A stretch of 64,000 nt of DNA from Chryseobacterium sp. C-71 (lineage in GTDB: Bacteria > Bacteroidota > Bacteroidia > Flavobacteriales > Weeksellaceae), in NCBI RefSeq assembly GCF_020911865.1, contig NZ_CP087131.1, forward strand, positions 62,001-126,000, given 5' to 3'. The position numbers and the translations under genes were made by a program. The number at the start of each line of letters is the position of its first letter. Positions within the stretch are counted from its first letter, which is position 1. Below are positions 34,154-42,337 of the stretch, one piece after another. The notes under the pieces are model-generated. The model saw only the letters and a program-made list of their open reading frames with translations. It was not told where the DNA came from and did no database searches.

Positions 34154-34380
34154 TAATATTGAACCCTGTCGGGTTCGTTTTACGTTGTCTCAATCTACCA
34201 TGGGTTTCACCCACGGCTATTAATATTGAACCCTGTCGGGTTAGCCATTTATAGTGACCTTTTACAATTGTTTCACCTACGGTTAATCACATTGAACCCT
34301 ATCGGGTTCGTTGTTTACGATCTCCTTTTTAACATAGGTCTCAACCATGGCTACTCATATTGAATTCTTCGGGTTTTCCG
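34154..34380. repeat. REP palindrome array upstream of RAYT-1, running into the SLC5-kinase gene
   Basis: Units seen: GAACCCTGTCGGGTTC (34161-34176), CCATGGGTTTCACCCACGG (34198-34216), GAACCCTGTCGGGTT (34228-34242), GTTTCACCTACGG (34270-34282), GAACCCTATCGGGTTC (34294-34309), CATAGGTCTCAACCATGG (34333-34350) and GAATTCTTCGGGTTT (34362-34376). The two right-hand units include the last codons and stop of the kinase gene. Confidence 0.85.
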
Positions 34381-37061
34381 TCGTCATCTGTTTTTATCAT
34401 TGGTAACATTATTGTAAACGTCACGCCCAATCCGCTGTTTTCTGCTTTAATGTTTCCGTTATGGGCTTCGACGATTCTTTTTGAAATTGCCAATCCAAGA
34501 CCACTTCCGGTGGGTTTTAAAATGTTTTGGTTTTTTGACTGATAAAATTTATCAAAAATCATTTCCAAATCTTCTTCGGAAATATGTTTGCCCGTATTGA
34601 ATATTTTTATAATTAAAAAGTTATCTCTTTCTGAAAATTTAGTTTGAATGATGCCTTGATCTTCAGTGAATTTCAAAGCATTTCCTAAAATATTCTGAAA
34701 CAACTGAATAAATCTAGCTTCATCATATTCAAATTGATAATGATTCAATAAATCAACTTCGCTCACATGAATGAATTTCTGCTGAATTAAATGTAATATT
34801 GGGTTTAAAGCCTTTTTATAGGTTTCAATAATATTATTTTCATGAATATTTAATGCGATTTCTCCGTGCTGAAGTTTATCCAAATATAAAATATCGTTGA
34901 TGATTTCACTGAGACGGTCAGATTCTGTAATGATGTTATTTAAAAATTCTCTTTTAATATCTAAAGGAATATCGTCGTCATCTGCTAAAATTTCTCCAGC
35001 CGAACGAATTGCGGTAATCGGAGTTCTTAATTCATGCGCAACAGAATCAAGAAAATCATCTTTCTGACGGTCTTTGACGATGAGATTTTCATTTGCGGCA
35101 CTGAGGTCGTTGGAAAGCTGTTTCAGTTCTTCGGATTTCTCAGTCAGTTTCTTGTTTAATGTGATATTTTCTTTAGATTCTTCTAAGATATTTAGAACTT
35201 CTTTCAACGAAATTTTATCTTCTTTGGTCACGCCTTCGATCAGAATTTTTGCAGAAGCAGTGCCGATTCGTCCTGCCAAAAGGTTTTCTGAAAATTTAAT
35301 AAATCGTGAATCTGCCGTTTCGGTTTGCGAATCGATATTGTATTTAATATTAAAAATCCGCATGGCCTGTTCGGTTTTTTTTTGGCCTAAAAAACGTTCC
35401 AGAATATTTTGAATATCAGAAACATAAGCAGTTCCTCTCCAAATGAATGCGTCTTCATGATTTTGAATATACTTATCGATATCAACGTACAATTCTGCGA
35501 AATTTCTCTCACGATAATTTCCTTTCATGCTTACTGAAAGTATGGTAAACAGGGCGGTATTTACCAAAATCGACCAGAAGAAAATTTCAGGAATTCTGGT
35601 TAAAAAATAAATATCGAAAAACTGAAAAGTATCATATAGATCTCTTAAAAAACCTTTTAATTCTGAATTATAAGAAAAGTAATACTGCGGAATAATTAAT
35701 CCGAAATAGCAAATAATTAATCCCGCTAAAAGTCCGATTACTGCGCCTTTGTAACTTCCTCTTCTCCAAAATATCGCTCCGAAAAATGCAGGAGCCAATT
35801 GTGCAATGATGACAAATGAAATTAATCCGACAGAATCTAGAGAACTTCTTAAAATAAAATATTTGTAAAAGGCAAAAGCCAGAATAATCAATCCGAATAT
35901 CGAAAATTTACGGATGTTGGTAATATTTCTGGTGTTTTGAACTTCATTTTCTGCTTTAAATTTTCCTAACAAACCGTAAGGAATAATTAAATTATTCGAA
36001 AGCATAATTGAAAGCGTGATAGCTGAAATGATAATCATGGAAATTGACGAACTTAAACCACCCAAAAAAACCAAAACTGTAATCAGGGTATTATTAAAAT
36101 ATTGCGGAATGAGAATAGAGTAGAACTCAGGGTTTACGTTTTGTCCTTCGAAGATCAATCTTCCGCCCCACGCAATCGGGAAGATGAAAATGGTGAATAT
36201 CAAAAGATATAAGGGGAAGAACCAGATTGCTGTTTTGATGTGTTTTTCCTGTCTGTTTTCAACAATTGCGGTGTGAAACTGTCTTGGTAGAATGCAAATT
36301 GCAGTTCCGGAAATCATGCAGAGAACCATCCAGTTCATGGCGCCTTCAATTCCGTTAAAGGTGTTTTTAGCTTTAAAATCCGGGAATTTGCTTGCCTTTT
36401 GATACAAGTCTGAAAATCCGTCAAATGCATAATAGATGACGAATAATCCTAAAATAATAATGAAAAATAATTTAAGAAAACTCTCCAAAGCAATTGCGGA
36501 AATAATTCCTAAACGTTTTTCGGAGGCATCAACGTATTTTGTTCCGTAATAAGATGAAAAAACAGCAATTAAAATAACTACAAAAGTTCCGCTGTCGGTT
36601 AAAATATTTTGAGAAATTTTGGTTTCTGTAACCAAATGGAAAGTTTCGGAAATTGCTTTTATCTGCAATCCGATGTAAGGAATAATTGCAAAAAGACAAA
36701 CCAAAGTAATAATGGCACTGAAGCTTCTGCTGTTTCCATATCGTAGTGAAATGAAATCGGCTAAACTGCTGATTTTGTTAACTCTAGAAATTCTAACAAT
36801 TCTTGTGTTAATGTAAATCCAAGCCGGAATCACCATGATCGGGCCAATGTAAATCGGCAAATAATTGAGTCCGCTGGTTGCTGCCACGCCAATACTTCCA
36901 TAATATGTCCATGCGGTGCAATACACGGCAAGAGACAATGCATAGATGTATGGGTTATTGATCCAGATTTTACTCTTTTTCTTCTCTGCCAAATGGGCAA
37001 CTAAGAACAAAAGTGCGAGGTAAATAAGGACAACGATAAATAATGCGAAACTACTCATCAT
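34341..37061 (-). CDS. SLC5-type transporter fused to a histidine kinase (CrbS/CbrA-like)
   Basis: 906 residues. The first 500 residues form about 13 membrane helices of a sodium:solute symporter (for example YCTAWTYYGSIGVAATSG). A STAC-like linker (about 510-600) and a coiled coil (about 620-660) follow. The kinase has the H-box AHELRTP with phospho-acceptor His676, the N-box NILGNALKFTE and the G-boxes GSGLGLAISK. No receiver domain is fused. Characterised relatives (CrbS, CbrA) sense acetate or His and regulate acs and carbon use. The last ~11 codons, PEEFNMSSHG, come from a REP unit pair. Its start overlaps the small gene by 11 bases. Confidence 0.9.
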   Translation of the reverse strand: MMSSFALFIVVLIYLALLFLVAHLAEKKKSKIWINNPYIYALSLAVYCTAWTYYGSIGVAATSGLNYLPIYIGPIMVIPAWIYINTRIVRISRVNKISSLADFISLRYGNSRSFSAIITLVCLFAIIPYIGLQIKAISETFHLVTETKISQNILTDSGTFVVILIAVFSSYYGTKYVDASEKRLGIISAIALESFLKLFFIIILGLFVIYYAFDGFSDLYQKASKFPDFKAKNTFNGIEGAMNWMVLCMISGTAICILPRQFHTAIVENRQEKHIKTAIWFFPLYLLIFTIFIFPIAWGGRLIFEGQNVNPEFYSILIPQYFNNTLITVLVFLGGLSSSISMIIISAITLSIMLSNNLIIPYGLLGKFKAENEVQNTRNITNIRKFSIFGLIILAFAFYKYFILRSSLDSVGLISFVIIAQLAPAFFGAIFWRRGSYKGAVIGLLAGLIICYFGLIIPQYYFSYNSELKGFLRDLYDTFQFFDIYFLTRIPEIFFWSILVNTALFTILSVSMKGNYRERNFAELYVDIDKYIQNHEDAFIWRGTAYVSDIQNILERFLGQKKTEQAMRIFNIKYNIDSQTETADSRFIKFSENLLAGRIGTASAKILIEGVTKEDKISLKEVLNILEESKENITLNKKLTEKSEELKQLSNDLSAANENLIVKDRQKDDFLDSVAHELRTPITAIRSAGEILADDDDIPLDIKREFLNNIITESDRLSEIINDILYLDKLQHGEIALNIHENNIIETYKKALNPILHLIQQKFIHVSEVDLLNHYQFEYDEARFIQLFQNILGNALKFTEDQGIIQTKFSERDNFLIIKIFNTGKHISEEDLEMIFDKFYQSKNQNILKPTGSGLGLAISKRIVEAHNGNIKAENSGLGVTFTIMLPMIKTDDDGKPEEFNMSSHG

Positions 37062-37245
37062 ATTTTTTTACGATTACAAAAGATACAATGATGGAAAACA
37101 TCCAGACTGCGAAAAAATAAACAAGAAGCATAGGATAACCAAAAACCTCCCTTTCACTGTTGAAAAGCAAAGAAATGGGAATGCTGAAAGCAATCAGTAA
37201 ACCTACGCTCAGAATAATCAGTTTTTGCTCGTGACGCTTTTTCAT
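37051..37245 (-). CDS. Small two-helix membrane protein overlapping the SLC5-kinase start
   Basis: 64 residues: a basic N-terminus (KKRHEQK), one hydrophobic helix (IILSVGLLIAFSIPISLLF), a short loop and a second helix (LLVYFFAVWMFSIIVSFVIV), ending KKYDE. Its last 11 bases overlap the kinase gene, so translation is probably coupled. The position matches the small CbrX protein encoded just upstream of CbrA in pseudomonads and the DUF485-like partners of ActP; homology is not evident. The likely role is assembly or stability of the SLC5 part (inference). Confidence 0.7.
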   Translation of the reverse strand: MKKRHEQKLIILSVGLLIAFSIPISLLFNSEREVFGYPMLLVYFFAVWMFSIIVSFVIVKKYDE

Positions 37246-37624
37246 AGTTGATGAATGATAATTGATTGGTTTAAATGTGTTGTGCTCATTTACTCTAAAA
37301 TATCTTTGTTTATGTATCTAAAATAAATTAAATGAAATTTAAATCCTTGTATTTCATCGTTAAACGGAGTGCCTTTGTTTTTCTTAAAACTATCTCAGTT
37401 TTCTGAACCTTTTGTTTAACCTTGCGTTTAATTTAACGCAAGACTAAACAAAGATTTTGATTAAAATACTTTAAGTTTTTAAGGTAAACTAAGGCGTTTC
37501 ACTTATAAAAGTAATACAAATTATAATTTAAAACATGCTAAAAATTTATATAAAAATATGTTAGTTTTAAAAATGATAATTGATGAACAAAATCATTCAT
37601 CAATTATCATCTGTCATTTATAAT
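37246..37624. other. Intergenic gap with a dispersed repeat
   Basis: 379 bases between two minus-strand genes. The segment 37365-37520 is repeat copy 2. A short palindrome GCGTTTAATTTAACGC lies at 37423-37438. The promoter of the 37245 gene and the kinase should lie here, but I cannot place it. No ORF. Confidence 0.6.
37365..37520. repeat. Dispersed repeat, copy 2
   Basis: Contains GTGCCTTTGTTTTTCTTAA, a palindromic AACCTTGCGTTTAATTTAAC section, then TTAAGTTTTTAAGGTAAACT and AAGGCGTTTCACTT. The terminal TTTTTAAG...GGCGTTTCACTT matches copies 1 and 3; the left part is more diverged. Confidence 0.5.
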
Positions 37625-37849
37625 TTATTTCTCGTCAGAATATTCTCCAATCAAGGAATAATATCCGAAGATGGCCAATCCGCCTGTGACAATCGGAACC
37701 AATACAAAAAGTATAATGATGCCGAATACCAAATCTTCCTGTTTGCCTGATGTGATTTTAGGGATGCCCATCACTGTTATTCCGAAGTAGGCAACGATTA
37801 AGGCGGCTAAAATCCATACAATGCCTAATATTTTTTTTAATCCGTTCAT
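37625..37849 (-). CDS. Small two-helix membrane protein next to the MHS transporter
   Basis: 74 residues: a first helix ILGIVWILAALIVAYFGITV, a loop with PKITSGKQED, and a second helix FGIIILFVLVPIVTGGLAIFGY. It resembles the small uncharacterised membrane proteins (DUF6814-like) that accompany MFS carboxylate transporters in Bacteroidota. It is 44 bases downstream of the MFS gene on the same strand and is probably its accessory subunit or a product of the same mRNA. Confidence 0.65.
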   Translation of the reverse strand: MNGLKKILGIVWILAALIVAYFGITVMGIPKITSGKQEDLVFGIIILFVLVPIVTGGLAIFGYYSLIGEYSDEK

Positions 37850-37893
37850 TTTAGTAGATTTAAAATTAATAAATTTTTAAGTGATTATCCCTA

Positions 37894-39474
37894 TTAATCG
37901 TGGATATTGTTGTTCTTATTTTTAAGATAAATCAATCCGATGACTAAACAGACGGCGGCAACTCCAATCGGATACCAAAGTCCCTGCAGATACCACGTCG
38001 CATGACCTGCATCTTTTCCGGAAGTTACGAGATAAGTCGCTACTGCGGGAAGCAATCCTCCAAAAACCCCATTACCAATGTGATATGGCAAAGACATCGA
38101 TGTGTAGCGGATTCTCACTGGGAACATTTCAACCAAAAATGCTGCAATCGGACCGTAAACCATCGTCACAAAAATTACTTGAACAAATACAAGGAAGACC
38201 AAATACCATCTTGTGTCGTCATTTAAAGTAATTGCTGTCGAAACTTTTGGCTCTTCAGCTTTTCCGTCTTTCATTACTGGGCCGGCGGCTGACCAGTGAA
38301 CGATACTGTCTTTTTTAATTAAAGTTCCGTCTGTATAAGCTGTTTGTTTATGGAATGTAACTAAACTGTCTGATGCAATAGTTTTGTGCACTGCCGCAAC
38401 TCTTGTTTCTTTAATCCCATTGTCTGCCACGGTTTTTGCCTCAATATTCACGCTTTTGTACATTGCATCGTAAATCGGTCTGTAGGCTAAAATTGCGACC
38501 AGCATTCCGGTCATCATAATCGCTTTTCGACCAATTTTATCTGAAAGCCAACCGAAAAACACAAAGAAAGGTGTTCCCATCAGTAATGCTGTTGCCATCA
38601 GATAATCGACCTGCATCGAATTGATATTCATCACTTTTTGGAGAAAACTCATTGCGTAAAACTGTCCTGTGTACCAGATCACCCCTTGTCCCATTGCAGC
38701 TCCGAATAAGGCAAGCAAAACAAATTTGAAATTAAATTTATTTCCAAAACTTTCTTTTAAAGGATTTTTTGAAGTTTTCCCTTCACTTTTAGCCTTCGCA
38801 AAAAGAGGAGATTCCTTCATGTTTTTTCTGATAAAATAAGAAACTCCAACCATTAAGATTGAAATCCAGAACGGAACCCTCCATCCCCAAGAATCAAAAT
38901 CTTCTGCTGAAAGTGTATTTTTAGTAATTAAAATAACAATCAATGAAATGAAAAGCCCTGCTGTAGCGGTAGTCTGAATCCAGGAAGTCCAGTAACCTCT
39001 TCTGTGTGGCTGCGAGTATTCTGCGACATAAGTTGCTGCTCCGCCGTACTCTCCACCTAAAGCTAATCCCTGTAAAAGTCTTAAAATTAAAACTAAAACC
39101 GGCGCCATAAATCCGATGGTTTCATATCCCGGAATACATCCGATCAGGAAGGTTGAGAATCCCATGATCAATAACGTAACTAAGAAAGTGTATTTCCTTC
39201 CGATAATGTCTCCCAATCTTCCGAAAAATAAGGCTCCGAAAGGTCTGACTACAAATCCGGCTGCAAAAGTTGCGAGCGTAGATAAAAATGCTGCGGTAGG
39301 ATTGTCTGCCGGAAAGAATTTAGTCGCCAAAACGACTGCCAGACTTCCGAAAATATAGAAATCATACCATTCTATCAAGGTTCCGAGGGACGATGCGGTG
39401 ATGACGCTCCAGATGGTGCGGTTTTTCTGCTTATCTGTCATATTCTCGTAAACATCGTGGTGTTGTTCGCTCAT
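37894..39474 (-). CDS. MHS-type MFS carboxylate transporter with a periplasmic insertion
   Basis: 526 residues. The first helix region carries SSLGTLIEWYDFYIFG, diagnostic of the metabolite:H+ symporter group (KgtP, ProP, ShiA), followed by FFGRLGDIIGRKY (motif A) and GLALGGEYGGAATYVAE. Between about residues 335 and 420, in a loop between two helices, an extra hydrophilic stretch of roughly 85 residues (from NIEAKTVADNG to TLNDDTRW) is inserted, which ordinary MHS proteins lack. The setting beside acs, prpE and a porin points to short-chain carboxylate import. Confidence 0.85.
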   Translation of the reverse strand: MSEQHHDVYENMTDKQKNRTIWSVITASSLGTLIEWYDFYIFGSLAVVLATKFFPADNPTAAFLSTLATFAAGFVVRPFGALFFGRLGDIIGRKYTFLVTLLIMGFSTFLIGCIPGYETIGFMAPVLVLILRLLQGLALGGEYGGAATYVAEYSQPHRRGYWTSWIQTTATAGLFISLIVILITKNTLSAEDFDSWGWRVPFWISILMVGVSYFIRKNMKESPLFAKAKSEGKTSKNPLKESFGNKFNFKFVLLALFGAAMGQGVIWYTGQFYAMSFLQKVMNINSMQVDYLMATALLMGTPFFVFFGWLSDKIGRKAIMMTGMLVAILAYRPIYDAMYKSVNIEAKTVADNGIKETRVAAVHKTIASDSLVTFHKQTAYTDGTLIKKDSIVHWSAAGPVMKDGKAEEPKVSTAITLNDDTRWYLVFLVFVQVIFVTMVYGPIAAFLVEMFPVRIRYTSMSLPYHIGNGVFGGLLPAVATYLVTSGKDAGHATWYLQGLWYPIGVAAVCLVIGLIYLKNKNNNIHD

Positions 39475-39522
39475 ATTAGTAGATTTTTTTTGTTAGTGAT
39501 TAAAATTTTATAGGATTAGTTT

Positions 39523-40902
39523 TTATAAATAAATTTGGAGTTGTACAATAAATTCCCCTTTAGATTTCGGGTTTTCTGTCGGACTTGTATAAACAGGTCT
39601 TGTAGAATATTGTGTTGTAATTTTTGCATGATGACCATCCAGAAACCAGTTGGCTCCCACATCAAACTGTGAAGATGGCTTATCAAACGCTTCAAAATCT
39701 TTGTAAGTATAAGCCGCAAAAGGCTGAATTCTGACTTTTGGTTTTTCTGCCTGACTTGGTAGTAATAAACCAGCCTGAGCATAAACGACATTACCGGTTC
39801 CAATCATTGGCTGAAGGTTTCCGGGGCCAGCTAAAGCTCTCTGTCCGACAAAATTAGGGTCATTGGCTGCGATGTTCATAGTTCCTAAATTTCTGATGTA
39901 ATTTGGACCAAAATTATAGTTGAAATAACCTGCATAAGCCGATACAGCCATTTTATTTTTAGCTTCGCCCAAAGGAATATCGGCAAAAGCATCTACCGAA
40001 AGTAGGGTAATGTCGTGTTTTTCGATGTTGGAATTAAGTGATGTTCTTGTTCCTTCTGCCTGATGATAAAAACCTGCACCGAGGTTGAAGACTTTTTTGG
40101 TTCCCAGATAAGAACCCACTTTGAAAGGAAGAAGATTAGACTCTGTATCTAAGAATTGATATTCAAAATAACCTGCTTTTGACCAGTTCGGATTTCCGTT
40201 GTTATCAACCGCAACTTCATTTCCTGGAATTAAAGTGTTGGCTGGAGCTAAATCTGTTGCGAAAGGTTTGTTTAAACTCATTCGGTATTCAAATTTTCCG
40301 TACTTACCTTTTGCAAAAACTCCCATTTGTCTTGCAAACTGATCAGAATTATCAATCAACGGCCAGCTGAAAATCGGTGAATCTAAAGTCAGAAAGTTCA
40401 GTGTCGAAGCCATCGTCATACGGGAAAGTCCCATGTAATAATGAAGTCCGCCTCCTAATGTTAAGCTGAATTTTCCTGCATCTCCCGGCATTACAACGGC
40501 ATATTCATTCCAGGCATCATGAAAAAAAAGCTGAGGTTTTTTACCGTTTCCGTAACCTCCAGTTCCTGTAGTTCCTGTTGCGCCACCATTAATGAAAGTC
40601 TGATTGTTGATTCCGATGTGGGTGACAATCATATAACGCTTCGTGATTTGTGCGTAGGCTAAAATACGTGCTCGTCGGTTTCCTAAGTTCCAGGTATTGT
40701 CGGTTGGTTCGCCGCCAACCATACTTCCGGGGTTCATTTTTGTGTTCCTGATCCAGAACTGATCCCAGAGAATAAATCTGACGTATTTATCTCCTTCAGG
40801 ATTTAAATTTATTTTTAAACCATTTCCATAATCAGGAGAACCCTGACTGTAGACAGAACTGCTTATTAAAGCTAATCCAATAAAACTTAATATTTTCTTC
40901 AT
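39523..40902 (-). CDS. Outer-membrane porin
   Basis: 459 residues with a signal peptide (ILSFIGLALISSSVYSQ). The mature protein is a series of beta-strands with aromatic girdles (YVRFILWDQFWIRN, RARILAYAQITKRY, KFSLTLGGGLHYYMG, GKFEYRMSLNKPFA), ending in an outer-membrane signature VQLQIYL. It resembles the porin family often found with carboxylate transporters in Bacteroidota. It is the first gene of the cluster and starts 260 bases below the InsA-like gene. The next gene, the MHS transporter, follows at 49 bases. Confidence 0.75.
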   Translation of the reverse strand: MKKILSFIGLALISSSVYSQGSPDYGNGLKINLNPEGDKYVRFILWDQFWIRNTKMNPGSMVGGEPTDNTWNLGNRRARILAYAQITKRYMIVTHIGINNQTFINGGATGTTGTGGYGNGKKPQLFFHDAWNEYAVVMPGDAGKFSLTLGGGLHYYMGLSRMTMASTLNFLTLDSPIFSWPLIDNSDQFARQMGVFAKGKYGKFEYRMSLNKPFATDLAPANTLIPGNEVAVDNNGNPNWSKAGYFEYQFLDTESNLLPFKVGSYLGTKKVFNLGAGFYHQAEGTRTSLNSNIEKHDITLLSVDAFADIPLGEAKNKMAVSAYAGYFNYNFGPNYIRNLGTMNIAANDPNFVGQRALAGPGNLQPMIGTGNVVYAQAGLLLPSQAEKPKVRIQPFAAYTYKDFEAFDKPSSQFDVGANWFLDGHHAKITTQYSTRPVYTSPTENPKSKGEFIVQLQIYL

Positions 40903-41162
40903 AAATTATTAATTTTTTGGCTGTTATTTTGTGAAAGCCAAATTGGAATTAATAATTTAGTTGTGAAAATTTAATATATATTAAAGGTAAGAGTATAGTT
41001 AATAGTTTAAAGTGATGAATTATGAGTTTGAAAAGTCATTAATTGTAAGCAATTATTTTAATTTAAATGGTATTTAATGGTTTGATTTACAGTTTTTTAA
41101 ATTGAAATTAATTCTACTTTTAAAACTCAAAACGTATAATTAATAACTCAAAACTATAAAAC
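40903..41162. other. Intergenic region upstream of the porin
   Basis: About 260 very AT-rich bases. Near the porin the sequence TGGCTGTTATTTTGTGAAAGCCA (40918-40940) can fold as a hairpin. TACCTTTA at about 40987 on the minus strand is one mismatch from TAnnTTTG. I see no repeat and no ORF. Confidence 0.4.
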
Positions 41163-41579
41163 TTATTTTTTAAATCTTTCCCATTTAATCAACATATACT
41201 TGTCTGCAAACTGTGTGATAATTAATCCAGAATCTTTAATGTTTTCTTCTTTCGAAATATAATCGATTAGTTCGTTTTGCTTTAAAACTTTATAAACAGG
41301 ATGGAAATCAGAATGGGGTGGTCTTGTAATATTATATTTCTTAATCCACGAACTTACAGTAACGTGAGAAACCCCGATAATCCTTTCTATTTCACGGAAA
41401 CTTAATCCTTCAAGATATAACTGAAGTGCTTTTGTAACATAATAATCATCAATCTTTTTACCTAATTTTTTAACGGTAAAATAATAATTACAGTCTTTAC
41501 AATGGAATCTTTGTTTCTCATTAATGATTCCGCTTTTTACGACTTTTTCACTCTTACATTTCGGGCAAATATTTTCCAT
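41163..41579 (-). CDS. Zinc-ribbon + HTH protein, like the N-terminal half of an IS1-type transposase
   Basis: 138 residues from ATG 41579 (MENICPKC). A zinc ribbon CPKC...CKDC occupies residues 5-30 with the aromatic YYF that follows; a helix-turn-helix (ALQLYLEGLSFREIERIIGVSHVTVSSWIKKY) spans 52-83. This is the InsA-type DNA-binding half of IS1/IS1595-like transposases, but there is no DDE domain, no InsB frame and no inverted repeats. The remaining 50 residues are unique. It is a candidate domesticated regulator. It is divergent from the arginine operon (159 bases apart), so it may control it. Confidence 0.7.
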   Translation of the reverse strand: MENICPKCKSEKVVKSGIINEKQRFHCKDCNYYFTVKKLGKKIDDYYVTKALQLYLEGLSFREIERIIGVSHVTVSSWIKKYNITRPPHSDFHPVYKVLKQNELIDYISKEENIKDSGLIITQFADKYMLIKWERFKK

Positions 41580-41684
41580 ATATAGTATTTTAGCAAATAT
41601 ATAATAATTTAGCAATATTAAATTTTAACAATAAGATAATTATACCTGTTAATATTAATTAAACAATAAAATTATCTTTTTAAT

Positions 41685-41716
41685 TTGGTTTTTAAAGATA
41701 ATATGTTTTAAATTTG
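41685..41716 (+). promoter_or_regulatory. Promoter of the arginine operon
   Basis: TTG at 41685-41687, 21 bases, then TAAATTTG at 41709-41716: a good match to the Bacteroidota consensus. It lies 21 bases before the ATG of the GNAT gene and within the region divergent to the InsA-like gene. Confidence 0.7.
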
Positions 41717-41737
41717 CCAAAAAATTCAGATAAATAA

Positions 41738-42337
41738 ATGGAAATAGAAATTTCCTCATGCGAACATTTAATGTATGTGAGTGAAATACAGCAGGAAATG
41801 TATGATTCTGCACAGCGACGAGGAACGGGAATCGCTAAACGTTCTATAGAATATTTAAGTAAAAAGATTTCAGAAGGCAATGCTGTAGTTGCTACTGAAA
41901 ACGGTGAGTGGGTGGGGTTTTGTTATATAGAAACCTGGTCACATGGTCAGTTTGTGGCCAACTCAGGATTAATTGTTTCCCCAAAATTCAGGGAAAGAGG
42001 AGCTGCAACTTTAATAAAAGATAAAGTTTTCCAACTTTCCAGAGATAAATATCCGACTGCGAAAATTTTCGGATTGACGACAGGTTTGGCTGTCATGAAA
42101 ATCAATAGTGATTTAGGGTATAAGCCTGTTATTTATTCTGAATTAACACAGGACGAAGAATTCTGGAACGACTGCAAAAGCTGCGTCAACTATGAAATTT
42201 TAATGAAAAAAGAACGTAAAAACTGCCTTTGCACGGCAATGCTTTTCGTTCCTGAAAATAATAAAGTAAATGGAGTTGTAAATAATCAACCCGAAAATCA
42301 ATATAAAAATGAGCAAGAAAGTAATCTTAGCATTTAG
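41738..42337 (+). CDS. GNAT N-acetyltransferase, first gene of the arginine operon (candidate N-acylglutamate synthase)
   Basis: 199 residues. The GNAT core includes NGEWVGFCYIETW, the acetyl-CoA loop FRERGAATLIKDKV near 85-100 and the later LAVMKINSDLGYKP. The C-terminal 45 residues are less ordered and the gene overlaps argG by 29 bases. There is no argA or argJ in the operon, and all other N-acyl steps are present, so this enzyme could add the acyl group (acetyl or succinyl) to glutamate. I know of no characterised member of this group; function is by context. Confidence 0.7.
   Translation: MEIEISSCEHLMYVSEIQQEMYDSAQRRGTGIAKRSIEYLSKKISEGNAVVATENGEWVGFCYIETWSHGQFVANSGLIVSPKFRERGAATLIKDKVFQLSRDKYPTAKIFGLTTGLAVMKINSDLGYKPVIYSELTQDEEFWNDCKSCVNYEILMKKERKNCLCTAMLFVPENNKVNGVVNNQPENQYKNEQESNLSI

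Noticed and set aside
34020..34214. Small ORF on the minus strand overlapping RAYT-1
   Set aside because: Out-of-frame shadow that starts in REP palindromes and has no recognisable product.
33599..34380. CRISPR array
   Set aside because: Repeats are palindromic, of two alternating types, differ in sequence and have irregular spacing; no cas genes are nearby.
34341..37061. Hybrid kinase with its own receiver
   Set aside because: The sequence ends just after the ATPase G-boxes and a REP-derived tail; no receiver Asp motif is present.
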